A DNA stretch of 64,000 nt from an uncultured Clostridia bacterium. Lineage in GTDB: Bacteria > Bacillota > Clostridia > Christensenellales > QALW01. The position numbers and the translations under genes were made by a program. How positions within the stretch are numbered: position 1 is the stretch's first letter; every line of letters begins with the position of its first letter. Under the pieces are notes generated by a model. It searched no databases and was not told the origin of the DNA. It worked only from the letters and a program-made list of their open reading frames with translations. Positions 1 through 7,752 of this stretch are shown piece after piece. Location of the stretch: contig CAKSKV010000003.1 of the NCBI GenBank assembly GCA_934465535.1, positions 62,001-126,000 on the forward strand, in the 5' to 3' direction.

Positions 1-125
1 ACGCACATGCGCGCAAATTCATACTGCTCGGGCGCTACATTTATCTGCACGCCCTGACCCTTCTGCACATTGATGCCCTTACGCACCGCAAGGCGCGCAT
101 ATTTCTGCATTATGCTCTTTTTCAT
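1..125 (-). CDS. Aminopeptidase, M29 family, N-terminal fragment
   Basis: The first 41 or so codons of a gene that runs off the left edge. The ATG lies at 123-125, preceded by GGAGAA. The visible N-terminus (MKKSIMQKYARLAVRKGINV, then QKGQGV) matches the start of PepS/AmpS-type M29 metallo-aminopeptidases, in which a YA-(K/R)-L...G-hydrophobic-N-hydrophobic-Q-KGQ segment is typical. These enzymes release N-terminal residues from peptides in the cytoplasm using two metal ions. The catalytic residues are outside the window, so the call rests on the N-terminal pattern alone. Confidence 0.7.
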   Translation of the reverse strand, partial: MKKSIMQKYARLAVRKGINVQKGQGVQINVAPEQYEFARMC

Positions 126-257
126 ACTGTTCTCCTTCCGCCGCCGTAAAACGCGGCTTTAATTTATATCTGATTTTTTGTATATTGCTTATTTATTGTG
201 CCGCTTTGCCCGCAAAGAAGGCATAAACGCCCGCGCTTTTGCCCGCATTTTTGCGCT

Positions 258-473
258 TCAATCGCCTTCAAAGGCAAATCTGGGCTGCACAACGCCGTCT
301 GCCTCCACCTGTTCCTCCCACATGGAGGCGGGGCGCACCCACACCTTGCCCTCACCGTAGAGCGCAAGGTACACCACCATCCGCTCCCCGGTCTCGGAGT
401 TTGCGGCTTCAAACAGCACCCGGTATCTTTTGCCCTTAAAGTGCCTGTATACTCCCGGCTTTATCATGCTCAC
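258..473 (-). CDS. DUF1653 family small protein
   Basis: A 71-residue protein of the DUF1653 family, recognised by the PGVYRHFKGKRYRVL opening, the ERMVVYLALYGEGKVWVRP centre and an acidic C-terminus. No enzymatic function is established for the family; it is thought to form a small beta-barrel-like fold. The start overlaps the recR stop by four bases (ATGA), so it is probably translationally coupled to recR at the end of the dnaX-ybaB-recR group. Confidence 0.8.
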   Translation of the reverse strand: MSMIKPGVYRHFKGKRYRVLFEAANSETGERMVVYLALYGEGKVWVRPASMWEEQVEADGVVQPRFAFEGD

Positions 474-1063
474 ATCTCCCGCCGGCCCGCCATGGCGCGG
501 GAAAGCGTTACCTCGTCTATATATTCAAGGTCGCCCCCTATCGGTATGCCGTGCGCAATCCGCGTAACCTTTATGCCCAGCGGCTTTATCAGCCTTGCTA
601 TATACATTGCGGTGGCATCCCCTTCAACATCCGGGTTGGTGGCAATTATCACCTCGCGCACGCCGTCCAGACGCGCCAGCAGCTCCCGTATGCGTATATC
701 CTCCGGGCCGATGCCGTTCATGGGGGAAATGGTTCCGTGCAGCACATGGTATACGCCGCTGAAATCGTGCATGCGCTCCATGCTCATCACATCGCGCGGA
801 TCCCTTACCACGCAGATAACGGAGCGGTCGCGCCGCGTATCCGCGCACACCGGGCACACCTGCCCCTGACAGAAATTCCCGCATACGGAGCAGTAGTGTA
901 TCTCCTCCTTGGCCGCCGTGATAGCCTCGCAAAGCTCACGCACCTGGGCGGGATCCATATCGATTATATGATAGGCAAGCCGCAGCGCGCTCTTGCCCCC
1001 CACTCCGGGAAGCTTGCTCAGTGCGTTTACCGCCCGCGCAAGAGGCTCGATATATACGCCCAT
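470..1063 (-). CDS. recR: Recombination mediator RecR
   Basis: A 197-residue RecR, full length for the family. It loads RecA at gaps together with RecF/RecO. Seen: an N-terminal helix-hairpin-helix around residues 15-30 (LPGVGGKSALRLAYH), a zinc finger with Cys58, Cys61, Cys70 and Cys73, and a Toprim domain from about residue 80 containing the conserved ATNPDVEGDATAMYIARL segment. The gene starts two bases beyond the ybaB stop and shares ATGA with the next gene, the standard Firmicutes dnaX-ybaB-recR arrangement. Confidence 0.97.
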   Translation of the reverse strand: MGVYIEPLARAVNALSKLPGVGGKSALRLAYHIIDMDPAQVRELCEAITAAKEEIHYCSVCGNFCQGQVCPVCADTRRDRSVICVVRDPRDVMSMERMHDFSGVYHVLHGTISPMNGIGPEDIRIRELLARLDGVREVIIATNPDVEGDATAMYIARLIKPLGIKVTRIAHGIPIGGDLEYIDEVTLSRAMAGRREM

Positions 1064-1065
1064 GC

Positions 1066-1404
1066 TCAGAACAGGCCTCCCATGCCGCCCGCGATGGCGC
1101 CCATTTTGTTTTTATAAAGCTCCTCGGCCTTGGCAATAGCCTCGCGCACCGCGGCAAGCACGGTGTCCTCCAGCATCTCCACATCCTCGGGATCCACAAT
1201 TTCGGGATTGATCTTAAGCGATACTATCTCCTTCATGCCGGTAACGGTGCATATCACCATTCCGCCGCCCGCGCTGGCCTCAAGCTGTGTATCCGCCAGC
1301 TCCTGCTGCGCCTTTTCCATATCCTGCTGCATCTTCTGCGCCTGACGCATAAGCTGCTGCATATTTGCTCCTCCGCCGAAGCCTCCGAAACCGCCCTTTG
1401 CCAT
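1066..1404 (-). CDS. Nucleoid-associated protein, YbaB/EbfC family
   Basis: A 112-residue YbaB/EbfC protein, a small dimeric DNA-binding protein. The N-terminus is glycine-rich and is followed by MQQLMRQAQKMQQDMEKAQ and the family core ASAGGGMVICTVTG...INPEIVDPED. An AAGGAG site lies ten bases before the ATG. It sits between dnaX and recR as in most Firmicutes, with which it may be co-transcribed. The leader between dnaX and this gene contains phased A-tracts (separate entry). Confidence 0.95.
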   Translation of the reverse strand: MAKGGFGGFGGGANMQQLMRQAQKMQQDMEKAQQELADTQLEASAGGGMVICTVTGMKEIVSLKINPEIVDPEDVEMLEDTVLAAVREAIAKAEELYKNKMGAIAGGMGGLF

Positions 1405-1434
1405 AATCGATTTTCTCCTTTTCGTTTTAATGTG

Positions 1435-1505
1435 TTTTTTACTTTATTTTTTAAGTGTTTTTTATCGTTTTTTGCAGTGTTTTTCCGGCATTTTTGCCTG
1501 TTTCC
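1435..1505. other. Phased A/T-tracts (predicted bent DNA) between dnaX and ybaB
   Basis: Runs of five to six T (plus strand) begin at 1435, 1447, 1458, 1468, 1480 and 1491, with a shorter run at 1501. Spacings are 12, 11, 10, 12, 11 and 10, close to one helical turn. Phased A-tracts are known to curve DNA. The stretch lies in the 117-bp gap between dnaX and ybaB and may act as a promoter-upstream element or protein-binding site; the function is inference. Confidence 0.6.
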
Positions 1506-1521
1506 GGCTTCATGCCCGGCT

Positions 1522-3141
1522 CTATGTGAATTTTACCGCATCGCTGCCGAAGATATCCAGCGCCTTTTGCCGGAATTCCTGCTCTTCATCGGCCGATTTT
1601 GTGCTTATTCCGCTTTGGAACAGCACCGTCGGCTTGCCCTGTGTAAGTGCGGAAAGCTCAAGCGCTATAAGCTCCTGCTTTTTTTTGCAGAAATTCATTT
1701 TGGAATCGTTGCCCTCCGGGAAGGTAACGGTATAGCTGCCCCCCGAAAGCACCCCGCCCATGGCCTGAGAAAGCGCGGAATACACAAGCGGATTGCTCTT
1801 TCTCACGCGCCCAAGCAGCGCCTGCCACAGCTCGGAATCGCCCCCCGGCGTCTGCGCGGGTGTCTTTGCACCGCCGTCTGTCTCCTTCTGCTGCGGCTTT
1901 TGCGGCGCCTGCGTCTGCCGCGCATCGGGCGTATTTTTGTGCTCCGATGTCGCCTGCGGCGGCTCCTGCCTTATAACGGCGCCCCCCGCCTTAAGGGCGG
2001 CAAGCTCCTTTTCCAGCACATTTATTCTGTCCGTCAGGGCGGCGGCATCCCTCTCAAGCGCCGGCGCGCACACCCTCATAAAGGCCGCCTCCAGCGCAAT
2101 GCGCGGGCGCGTACCCACCCGCATCGGTCCCTCGGCCTGAGAAAGTATCTCCACCGTGCGCAGCAGCATCTCATCGCCGGCCTGCTTTGCCTCAAGCTGC
2201 AGCCTTTCCCGCTTTTCCCGGCTTACGCTTTCAAAGCGGATGCTCTCCGGCGCGGCGGAAACGGCCAAAAGATCGGAAAAATGCCCTATAAGATCCTTAA
2301 GAAACACTCCCGGGTCGCGTCCCTGCTCGATCAGGGTGTCCACGGAAGCGATAAGCGCCCTTCTGTCCCTTGCTATAAGGCGGTCGGCAACATTGAAAAT
2401 GAATTCGGAATCCGCCGTTCCCAGTACATTTACAACATCCTCATAGGTTATATTGTCTCCGCAGTAGGCAAGGCAGGTATCGGCTATGGACAGCGCATCC
2501 CTCATTCCGCCCTCCGCTGTGCGGGCAATAAGCTCCACCGCCTCCTTCTGGGCAGTGACGCCGCGCGAGGACAGTATATCGCTTAAATGCGCCGCTATGT
2601 CCGAGGTGGAAATATTGCGGAAATTAAAGCGCTGGCAGCGGGAAAGTATGGTGGCGGGCAGCTTGTGCACCTCCGTGGTGGCCAAAATGAACAGCGCGTG
2701 CTCCGGCGGCTCCTCCAGGGTTTTCAGCAGCGCATTGAACGCGCCGCCCGAAAGCATGTGCACCTCGTCGATTATATAAACCTTATATTTTCCGCACTGC
2801 GGCGGGAAAACTATATTGTCGCGTATGGAGCGTACCTCGTCCACGCCGTTGTTGCTGGCCGCGTCCATCTCGATTATGTCAACATTGGGAGCCGAAAGCT
2901 GCCTGCACACCTCGCATTTGCCGCAGGCGTCCCCGTTTACCGGCTCGGAGCAGTTTACGGCGCGGGCAAATATCTTGGCAACGCTGGTTTTGCCGGTGCC
3001 CCGCGGCCCGGTAAACAGATACGCATGCGCTATTCTGCCGCTGCTTACCTGCGCCCTGAGCGTTTTTACCGTTATTTCCTGCCCTATCACTTCATCAAAG
3101 CAGGTAGGGCGGCAAGCCCGATACAGTGCCTTATATGCCAT
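1522..3141 (-). CDS. dnaX: DNA polymerase III subunits gamma and tau
   Basis: The clamp-loader ATPase of the replisome, 539 residues from the ATG at 3139-3141. That start is preferred over one 20 codons upstream because GGGGAGG sits just before it and the protein then begins MAYKALYR as in homologues. Seen: Walker A GPRGTGKT at 45-52, zinc-binding Cys64, Cys73, Cys76 and Cys79, Walker B DEVH at 125-128, and sensor SRC at 167-169. A Gln/Pro/Thr-rich linker near 395-440 leads to a tau-type C-terminal domain. Near the 3' end an A8G run (plus-strand T8 at 1679-1686) contains an A-AAA-AAG slippery heptamer in frame. Confidence 0.97.
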   Translation of the reverse strand: MAYKALYRACRPTCFDEVIGQEITVKTLRAQVSSGRIAHAYLFTGPRGTGKTSVAKIFARAVNCSEPVNGDACGKCEVCRQLSAPNVDIIEMDAASNNGVDEVRSIRDNIVFPPQCGKYKVYIIDEVHMLSGGAFNALLKTLEEPPEHALFILATTEVHKLPATILSRCQRFNFRNISTSDIAAHLSDILSSRGVTAQKEAVELIARTAEGGMRDALSIADTCLAYCGDNITYEDVVNVLGTADSEFIFNVADRLIARDRRALIASVDTLIEQGRDPGVFLKDLIGHFSDLLAVSAAPESIRFESVSREKRERLQLEAKQAGDEMLLRTVEILSQAEGPMRVGTRPRIALEAAFMRVCAPALERDAAALTDRINVLEKELAALKAGGAVIRQEPPQATSEHKNTPDARQTQAPQKPQQKETDGGAKTPAQTPGGDSELWQALLGRVRKSNPLVYSALSQAMGGVLSGGSYTVTFPEGNDSKMNFCKKKQELIALELSALTQGKPTVLFQSGISTKSADEEQEFRQKALDIFGSDAVKFT

Positions 3142-3335
3142 TTCTGCCTCCCCTTTCCCAAAGCGGCTAAAGCCGTCTGCCGCAAAATTCCCGTTATTCA
3201 AAACCCTGTTTATTATAGCGCATTCCGATTTTTTTCACAACCTTATTTGCCGGATATACGCCCGTTATGCCCCGATAACCCGCTTTTTTTGCAAAAACGA
3301 AGCATTATTCCGGCAAAAAAGCCCTATCCTGCAAG

Positions 3336-3365
3336 AAAAAAGAAAAAACCACCTTGCGGTGGTTT
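3336..3365 (-). terminator. Rho-independent terminator after rpsU
   Basis: On the minus strand AAACCACC-GCAA-GGTGGTTT forms an 8-bp stem (3346-3365) followed by a T-rich run. It lies about 55 bases beyond the rpsU stop and separates rpsU from dnaX. Confidence 0.9.
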
Positions 3366-3418
3366 ACAGCTAAAGTCTTAAGCCCGCCCTGCGGCGTATG
3401 CCGTTTGGGCCGGAAACA

Positions 3419-3592
3419 TCAATACTTACGCTTTCTTGCTGCCTCAGCCTTCTTCTTTCTCTTGACGCTGGGCTTCTCATAGTGCTCTCTTTTTCTTGCC
3501 TCGGCCATAATACCGGCACGGGCGCATTTACGCTTGAATCTCTTGAGAGCATTCTCCAGCGACTCATTTTCGCCAACGCGAATCTCGGACAT
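3419..3592 (-). CDS. rpsU: 30S ribosomal protein bS21
   Basis: A 57-residue bS21 from the ATG at 3590-3592, preceded by GAGGTGAG. Upstream in-frame codons are discounted because the family begins M-S-E-I/V. The protein shows the family core VGENESLENALKRFKRKCAR and a strongly basic C-terminus (KRKKKAEAARKRKY). bS21 binds the 30S platform and helps mRNA engagement. It is a monocistronic gene with its own consensus promoter and terminator. Confidence 0.97.
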   Translation of the reverse strand: MSEIRVGENESLENALKRFKRKCARAGIMAEARKREHYEKPSVKRKKKAEAARKRKY

Positions 3593-3653
3593 CGAACTCA
3601 CCTCGCTAACCAATGGAAAAGGAAAAAACTGTTCCGATTTTTTCGTTTGAGTA

Positions 3654-3682
3654 ATTATACAATAATCTTGTCCTCATGTCAA
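3654..3682 (-). promoter_or_regulatory. Sigma-A promoter of rpsU
   Basis: Minus strand TTGACA (3677-3682), 17-base spacer, TATAAT (3654-3659): a perfect match to the vegetative consensus, as expected for a highly expressed ribosomal protein gene. The start site would be about 55 bases before the rpsU ATG. Confidence 0.92.
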
Positions 3683-3779
3683 CAGGGTTGCACATATTTC
3701 TTGCGCATATTTTTCAATGTACGGGTTTTCGGAATACCCTTAGCAACGCCGTATTTTGCCGCGCAGCCGCTTAAGCTTT

Positions 3780-4151
3780 TCAGTGCTCCTCGCAGCCGGC
3801 ATTGGGGGTGCTCATATCGTTCATGAACGGGCGGCCGCCCAAAACATGAAAATGCAGATGCAGAACGCTTTGACCCGCATCCCTGCCGACATTCGTAACC
3901 ACACGGTAGCCGCTTTTATCCACGCCGCAGATGCGGGCGACCTCGTTTACCGCCTCAAAAATTTTGCCAAGCAGCGCATCATCCTCTTGCGTAAGCTGCA
4001 TGGCGCTGCTTATATGCTTTTTGGGCACCACCAGCACATGCACCGGGGCGCATGGGGCTATATCGCGAAACGCATAGACATATTCGTTTTCAAAAACCTT
4101 GTTCGAGGGTATTTCGCCCTTGATTATTTTGCAGAAAATGCAGTCCTCCAT
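3780..4151 (-). CDS. HIT family nucleotide hydrolase (HINT type)
   Basis: A 123-residue histidine-triad protein. The N-terminus CIFCKIIKGEIPSNKV is typical of bacterial HINT proteins. The triad H-hydrophobic-H-hydrophobic-H-hydrophobic is visible as LHLHFHVLGG near residues 97-106. Family members hydrolyse nucleoside phosphoramidates or dinucleotides in the cytoplasm; the physiological substrate here is unknown. AAGGAGAGG precedes the ATG. The gene probably has its own promoter at about 4290. Confidence 0.93.
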   Translation of the reverse strand: MEDCIFCKIIKGEIPSNKVFENEYVYAFRDIAPCAPVHVLVVPKKHISSAMQLTQEDDALLGKIFEAVNEVARICGVDKSGYRVVTNVGRDAGQSVLHLHFHVLGGRPFMNDMSTPNAGCEEH

Positions 4152-4270
4152 AATACCTCTCCTTGTGCCTGTATGTTTTTTTATTTTATATTTTGATTTT
4201 CATATTGCACTGCCGCACCGCTGCAGCGCACATTTTCCCCGGTTTCCTGCCGTCGTTTTTATTATCCTGC

Positions 4271-4317
4271 CGGTATTATACACACGGTATTATACACGCT
4301 TTGCGCACACCTGTCAC
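4271..4317 (-). promoter_or_regulatory. Promoter of the HIT gene with duplicated -10 region
   Basis: A 14-base unit, cggtattatacaca, occurs twice in tandem (4271-4284 and 4285-4297), so two TATAAT hexamers face the HIT gene on the minus strand. The upstream copy (4289-4294) has GTGACA at 4312-4317 with a 17-base spacer and is the more likely active -10. The role of the second copy is unclear. Confidence 0.6.
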
Positions 4318-4341
4318 CTGTTTGCGCCGTCAAAAAGGCTT

Positions 4342-5184
4342 TTATGCGTCTTCCTCCCCCGGTTCGCCTTCGCAGGGCAGCCCGAATCTGCGTCTGAGCA
4401 GCCGCTCCGCACTGTCTATCACGGGCGCATACCATCGGGGCAGCGCAGCCTTTGCCGCCTTGGCGCAAAGCCAGGTATAATCCTCCACCTCATTTTTTAC
4501 GCCGTTCGCGCTGCGGGGGCATACTTCCTTATTCCCCGTGCAGCGCGCAAGAAAAAGCACCACGGTCTTGCGCTTCCCTCCGCGCATTTCATACTGCGTG
4601 CTCTGCCTGAAATCCGGGATAAAATCCACCGTTATGCCCGCTTCCTCCCGTATTTCCCGCCTTGCCGTCCGTTCCTCTGTTTCAAAGGCCTCCATATGCC
4701 CCTTGGGCACGCTGTATGTGTGCGAGCGGTACTGAAGCAGGCACAGATACTTAAAGCCCTCCGCCGTTTTGCGGAAAACCACCGCCCCGCAGGACTTCTG
4801 ATACAGCGCCTCTATGCGCGCCGAGCACGCCTTTTCCTTAAAGCCGATTTTTTCCGCTATTTCATTTTGCGTATATACGGCGTTTTCCGGCGCCGCAACC
4901 AGCCTGTAACGGGCGCCGCTGTTCCTGTACACAATGCCGATGACCCTGCCTGTATACTCTTTTACCGGGGCCTCCACTCCCAGCAGATAAACCTCGGTTT
5001 TTTTGCCCGTTTCCTCCTTCGGCACATGACCGCAGTTTATCGGATATCTTACCGTGCGCTCCCCCGATACACGCACGCACCCCTTCGGATGATCAACGGC
5101 AATATTCACGGTTTTTCCAAGGTAGGTTTCCGCCGTCGTGCGTCTTACCGACCTGTTATTTTCAGAAGGCATATAAATAAACAC
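4342..5184 (-). CDS. Pyrophosphatase-like domain fused to Nudix hydrolase
   Basis: A 280-residue two-domain protein read from a GTG at 5182-5184; an ATG at 5170-5172 is an alternative and neither has a strong ribosome site. Residues about 20-120 (LGKTVNIAVDHPKG, YPINCGHVP, YLLGVEAPVKEYTG) resemble the small pyrophosphatase-like domain found in Clostridia. Residues 130-270 are a Nudix domain with a perfect box at 162-184 (G-x5-E-x7-REIREEAGI), including the GHMEAFE and REIREEAG elements. Nudix enzymes cleave nucleoside diphosphates linked to another group; this one resembles Ap4A-type hydrolases. The substrate and the purpose of the fusion are inference. It follows mtaB by 38 bases. Confidence 0.8.
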   Translation of the reverse strand: MFIYMPSENNRSVRRTTAETYLGKTVNIAVDHPKGCVRVSGERTVRYPINCGHVPKEETGKKTEVYLLGVEAPVKEYTGRVIGIVYRNSGARYRLVAAPENAVYTQNEIAEKIGFKEKACSARIEALYQKSCGAVVFRKTAEGFKYLCLLQYRSHTYSVPKGHMEAFETEERTARREIREEAGITVDFIPDFRQSTQYEMRGGKRKTVVLFLARCTGNKEVCPRSANGVKNEVEDYTWLCAKAAKAALPRWYAPVIDSAERLLRRRFGLPCEGEPGEEDA

Positions 5185-5222
5185 TCAACCATTAAAATTT
5201 TTACGCAGCACTGCGGGCGTTT

Positions 5223-6518
5223 TCAGATATCCGCTTTTATCAGTGAGCATTGCAGCACCCCGTCCCGAACCGACTCCACGGCTGCCCGCGCCATCGTTCC
5301 CGGCTCAAGCTCGCCCTTTATTACCGCCTCGGCATGGCGCGCCGTAAGCCCGCGGCTTACCCCCTTGCCCGCGCGCTCTATAAGCACCTCCTCCTGCCTG
5401 CCCACAAAGCCGGAGAGATATTTTTCCTTATCAAGGGCGCATTGCTGCATGAGAATATGCTCCCGCTCCTTTTTTATCTGTGGGGCTATCTGCTCCGGCA
5501 TCGCAGCCGCCGCCGTGCCCTCGCGCGGGGAATATGCAAAAACATGCACAAACGCAAAGCCCATCTGCTTTACAAAGCGGAGAGTCTGCTCAAATTCCTC
5601 CTGCGTTTCGCCGGGAAAGCCCACGATTACATCGGTGGATATTGCGCAGTCCGGGTAGCGCCGGCGCAGCCCCTCCGTAACAAAAGCATATTCCTTTGGC
5701 GTATAGCGCCTGTTCATCCTTGCAAGCACGCTTTTGCTGCCCGATTGCAAAGAAAGATGAAAATGCGGGCACAGCTGCTCCGTTTTTTCCACCTCGCAAA
5801 GAAAATCCTCCGTTATTCCCATAGGCTCAAGAGAACCAAGCCTAACGCGCCGTATTCCGGGAACCGCCGATGCCAGCACCGCCTGCCCCAGCGTGGAGCC
5901 GTTATCGCACCCGTATGCCGTAAGATGTATGCCGCCCAGCACTATTTCGCGAAAGCCGGCCTCGGAAAGCCTGAGCGCCTCGGCCGATATGGAATCAAGG
6001 CTTCGCGAGCGCATTGGCCCGCGCAGAAAGGGTATTATGCAATAGCTGCAATAGCTGTTGCAGCCGTCCTGAATTTTCATGTATGCTCTGGTGTGACCGT
6101 CGTGCCCGGAAAGCGGAATATCCTCAAAGGCGGTATGCTCCCGCGTTTCACTGAGCACGCTTTCCCGTTTTTTATCCTGCAGATATCTTATGCACATATC
6201 GGGCAGCTCGGATTTATGATTTGTGCCCGCCACAATGCACACCCCCGGAATTTCCAGCAGCTGCTGCTTTGCCCTTTGGGCATAGCAGCCCGTTACGGCT
6301 ATGCAGGCCTGCGGGTTCAAACGGTAAGCACGGGATATCATCTGGCGGCTTTTGCTTTCGCTCATTGCGGTTACCGCGCAGGTGTTTATAACATATACAT
6401 CGGCCTTTTCCCTTGCGGACACGGTTTTGAAGCCCCGCTGCTCAAAGCGCTCCTGTATTCCCTGCGTTTCGCTCTGATTTACCTTGCAGCCCAGCGTTAT
6501 AAAAGCAACAGTTCTCAT
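5223..6518 (-). CDS. mtaB: tRNA t6A37 methylthiotransferase MtaB
   Basis: A 431-residue radical-SAM enzyme that adds a methylthio group to t6A37 of ANN-decoding tRNAs. Seen: an N-terminal MTTase domain with its cluster cysteines (GCKVNQSE, NTCAVT, TGCYAQ), the radical-SAM motif C-x3-C-x2-C in DGCNSYCSYCIIPFLRG near residue 150, and a C-terminal TRAM-like region from about 370. The length and the GCKVNQSET start fit MtaB rather than MiaB or RimO. Its start overlaps the rsmE stop by four bases. Confidence 0.95.
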   Translation of the reverse strand: MRTVAFITLGCKVNQSETQGIQERFEQRGFKTVSAREKADVYVINTCAVTAMSESKSRQMISRAYRLNPQACIAVTGCYAQRAKQQLLEIPGVCIVAGTNHKSELPDMCIRYLQDKKRESVLSETREHTAFEDIPLSGHDGHTRAYMKIQDGCNSYCSYCIIPFLRGPMRSRSLDSISAEALRLSEAGFREIVLGGIHLTAYGCDNGSTLGQAVLASAVPGIRRVRLGSLEPMGITEDFLCEVEKTEQLCPHFHLSLQSGSKSVLARMNRRYTPKEYAFVTEGLRRRYPDCAISTDVIVGFPGETQEEFEQTLRFVKQMGFAFVHVFAYSPREGTAAAAMPEQIAPQIKKEREHILMQQCALDKEKYLSGFVGRQEEVLIERAGKGVSRGLTARHAEAVIKGELEPGTMARAAVESVRDGVLQCSLIKADI

Positions 6519-7297
6519 TTTTCCTCCGCGATATGCAAATCATCGGCGCTTTGCGCCGCATCAAGGTCGCCGGCAATGCCCAGTATCAGCACCGCCGCTG
6601 CAAAGCCGGCGTTTTCGGTGCGCAGTATCCTGCGCCCCAGGGACACGCTCTGCCAGCCGCACTGCGAAAGCATTTCGGCCTCCTGCGCGTCAATGCCGCC
6701 CTCCGGCCCTATAAACAGGCTTACTTCCCTTGCGTTTCCGCTTTTCACCGCCTGCTTCATTGCCTCCACAAGGCTTATGCATCTCTCGTTTTCGTATGCA
6801 AAAAGGCGCAGCCCGCCCGCTTCACGCGCCGCCTGCGCCGTTGTAAGCGGCATATGCACCTTGGGCGGAACGCTCCCGCCGCACTGCTTGCAGGCCTGCT
6901 CCGCTATTGTTCCCAGCCTTTCGCATTTGCGCCTTGCGCTTTGCTCCTCCCATTTGGAAACCGAGCGCGCACAGCTTACCGGCACAAAGGCGGATACTCC
7001 TATTTCGGTGCAGCATTTGCACACCTGCTCCAGCTTGTCCCCCTTGGGTATGCCCTGATACAGGGTTATGCGGCAGGCCGTTTCGTTTTTCCCGGCCGAC
7101 CTTGAAAGAATGTGCGCCGTAACCTGCGTGTGCTCCACGCTTACAAGCTCGGCCTCCGCCTCGCTGCCGTCGCCGGCGCACAGCAGCACATGCTCCCCCG
7201 CACGAAGGCGCAGTACCGCCGATATATGGTGTGCTTCCCTGCCGTCAAGGCAGCATACGCCCTCCGCCGGAAGGCTGTTTACGAAAAATCTTCTCAT
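6515..7297 (-). CDS. rsmE: 16S rRNA m3U1498 methyltransferase RsmE
   Basis: A 260-residue SPOUT methyltransferase with N-terminal PUA-like part (HHISAVLRLRAGEHVLLCAGDG) and C-terminal knotted SAM-binding part (IGPEGGID...AEM, SLGRRILRTENAGFAA). It methylates U1498 of 16S rRNA. Start and stop each overlap the neighbouring genes by four bases (ATGA), so rnr, smpB, rsmE and mtaB are one translationally coupled operon. Confidence 0.96.
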   Translation of the reverse strand: MRRFFVNSLPAEGVCCLDGREAHHISAVLRLRAGEHVLLCAGDGSEAEAELVSVEHTQVTAHILSRSAGKNETACRITLYQGIPKGDKLEQVCKCCTEIGVSAFVPVSCARSVSKWEEQSARRKCERLGTIAEQACKQCGGSVPPKVHMPLTTAQAAREAGGLRLFAYENERCISLVEAMKQAVKSGNAREVSLFIGPEGGIDAQEAEMLSQCGWQSVSLGRRILRTENAGFAAAVLILGIAGDLDAAQSADDLHIAEEK

Positions 7298-7752
7298 CTT
7301 TCTCCGGATTTTATCGCGCGCTGGATATCTCTTTTTGCATCTCTCTGCGCGATGGCCTCCCGTTTGTCATAATTCTTTTTGCCCCGGCACAGCGCAAGGG
7401 ATACCTTTACTCTGCCGTTTTTCAGATACAGCTCCACGGGAATCAGCGTATAGCCGTCCCTCTGCACGCGCCCGGCAAGCTCCCTTATCTGCTTTTTGTG
7501 CATAAGCAGCCTGCGGGTGCGCAGCGGATCGCGATTGAAAATATTTCCCTGCTCATAGGGCGAGACATGCATACCGTATACAAACATCTCCCCGTTATGC
7601 ACCCCGGCGTGGCAATCCTTCAGGTTTGCCTTGCCCTGACGGATGGATTTTACCTCGGTGCCGCAAAGCTCAATGCCAGCCTCGTAGGTTTCCTCCACAA
7701 AATAGTCGTGCCACGCCTTACGATTCTGTGCTACGGTTTTTCCCTTTTCCAT
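7294..7752 (-). CDS. smpB: SsrA-binding protein SmpB
   Basis: A 152-residue SmpB, the tmRNA partner in trans-translation. The family signature is clear: AQNRKAWHDYFVEE, YEAGIELCGTEVKSIRQGKANLKD, and the C-terminal KNYDKREAIAQRDAKRDIQRA tail that enters the decoding centre. The start lies inside the last 35 bases of rnr. No ssrA gene was recognised in the window. Confidence 0.97.
   Translation of the reverse strand: MEKGKTVAQNRKAWHDYFVEETYEAGIELCGTEVKSIRQGKANLKDCHAGVHNGEMFVYGMHVSPYEQGNIFNRDPLRTRRLLMHKKQIRELAGRVQRDGYTLIPVELYLKNGRVKVSLALCRGKKNYDKREAIAQRDAKRDIQRAIKSGER

Noticed and set aside
198..869. 223-residue open frame on the plus strand over recR
   Set aside because: It is the antisense shadow of recR and DUF1653, without ribosome site or recognisable protein.
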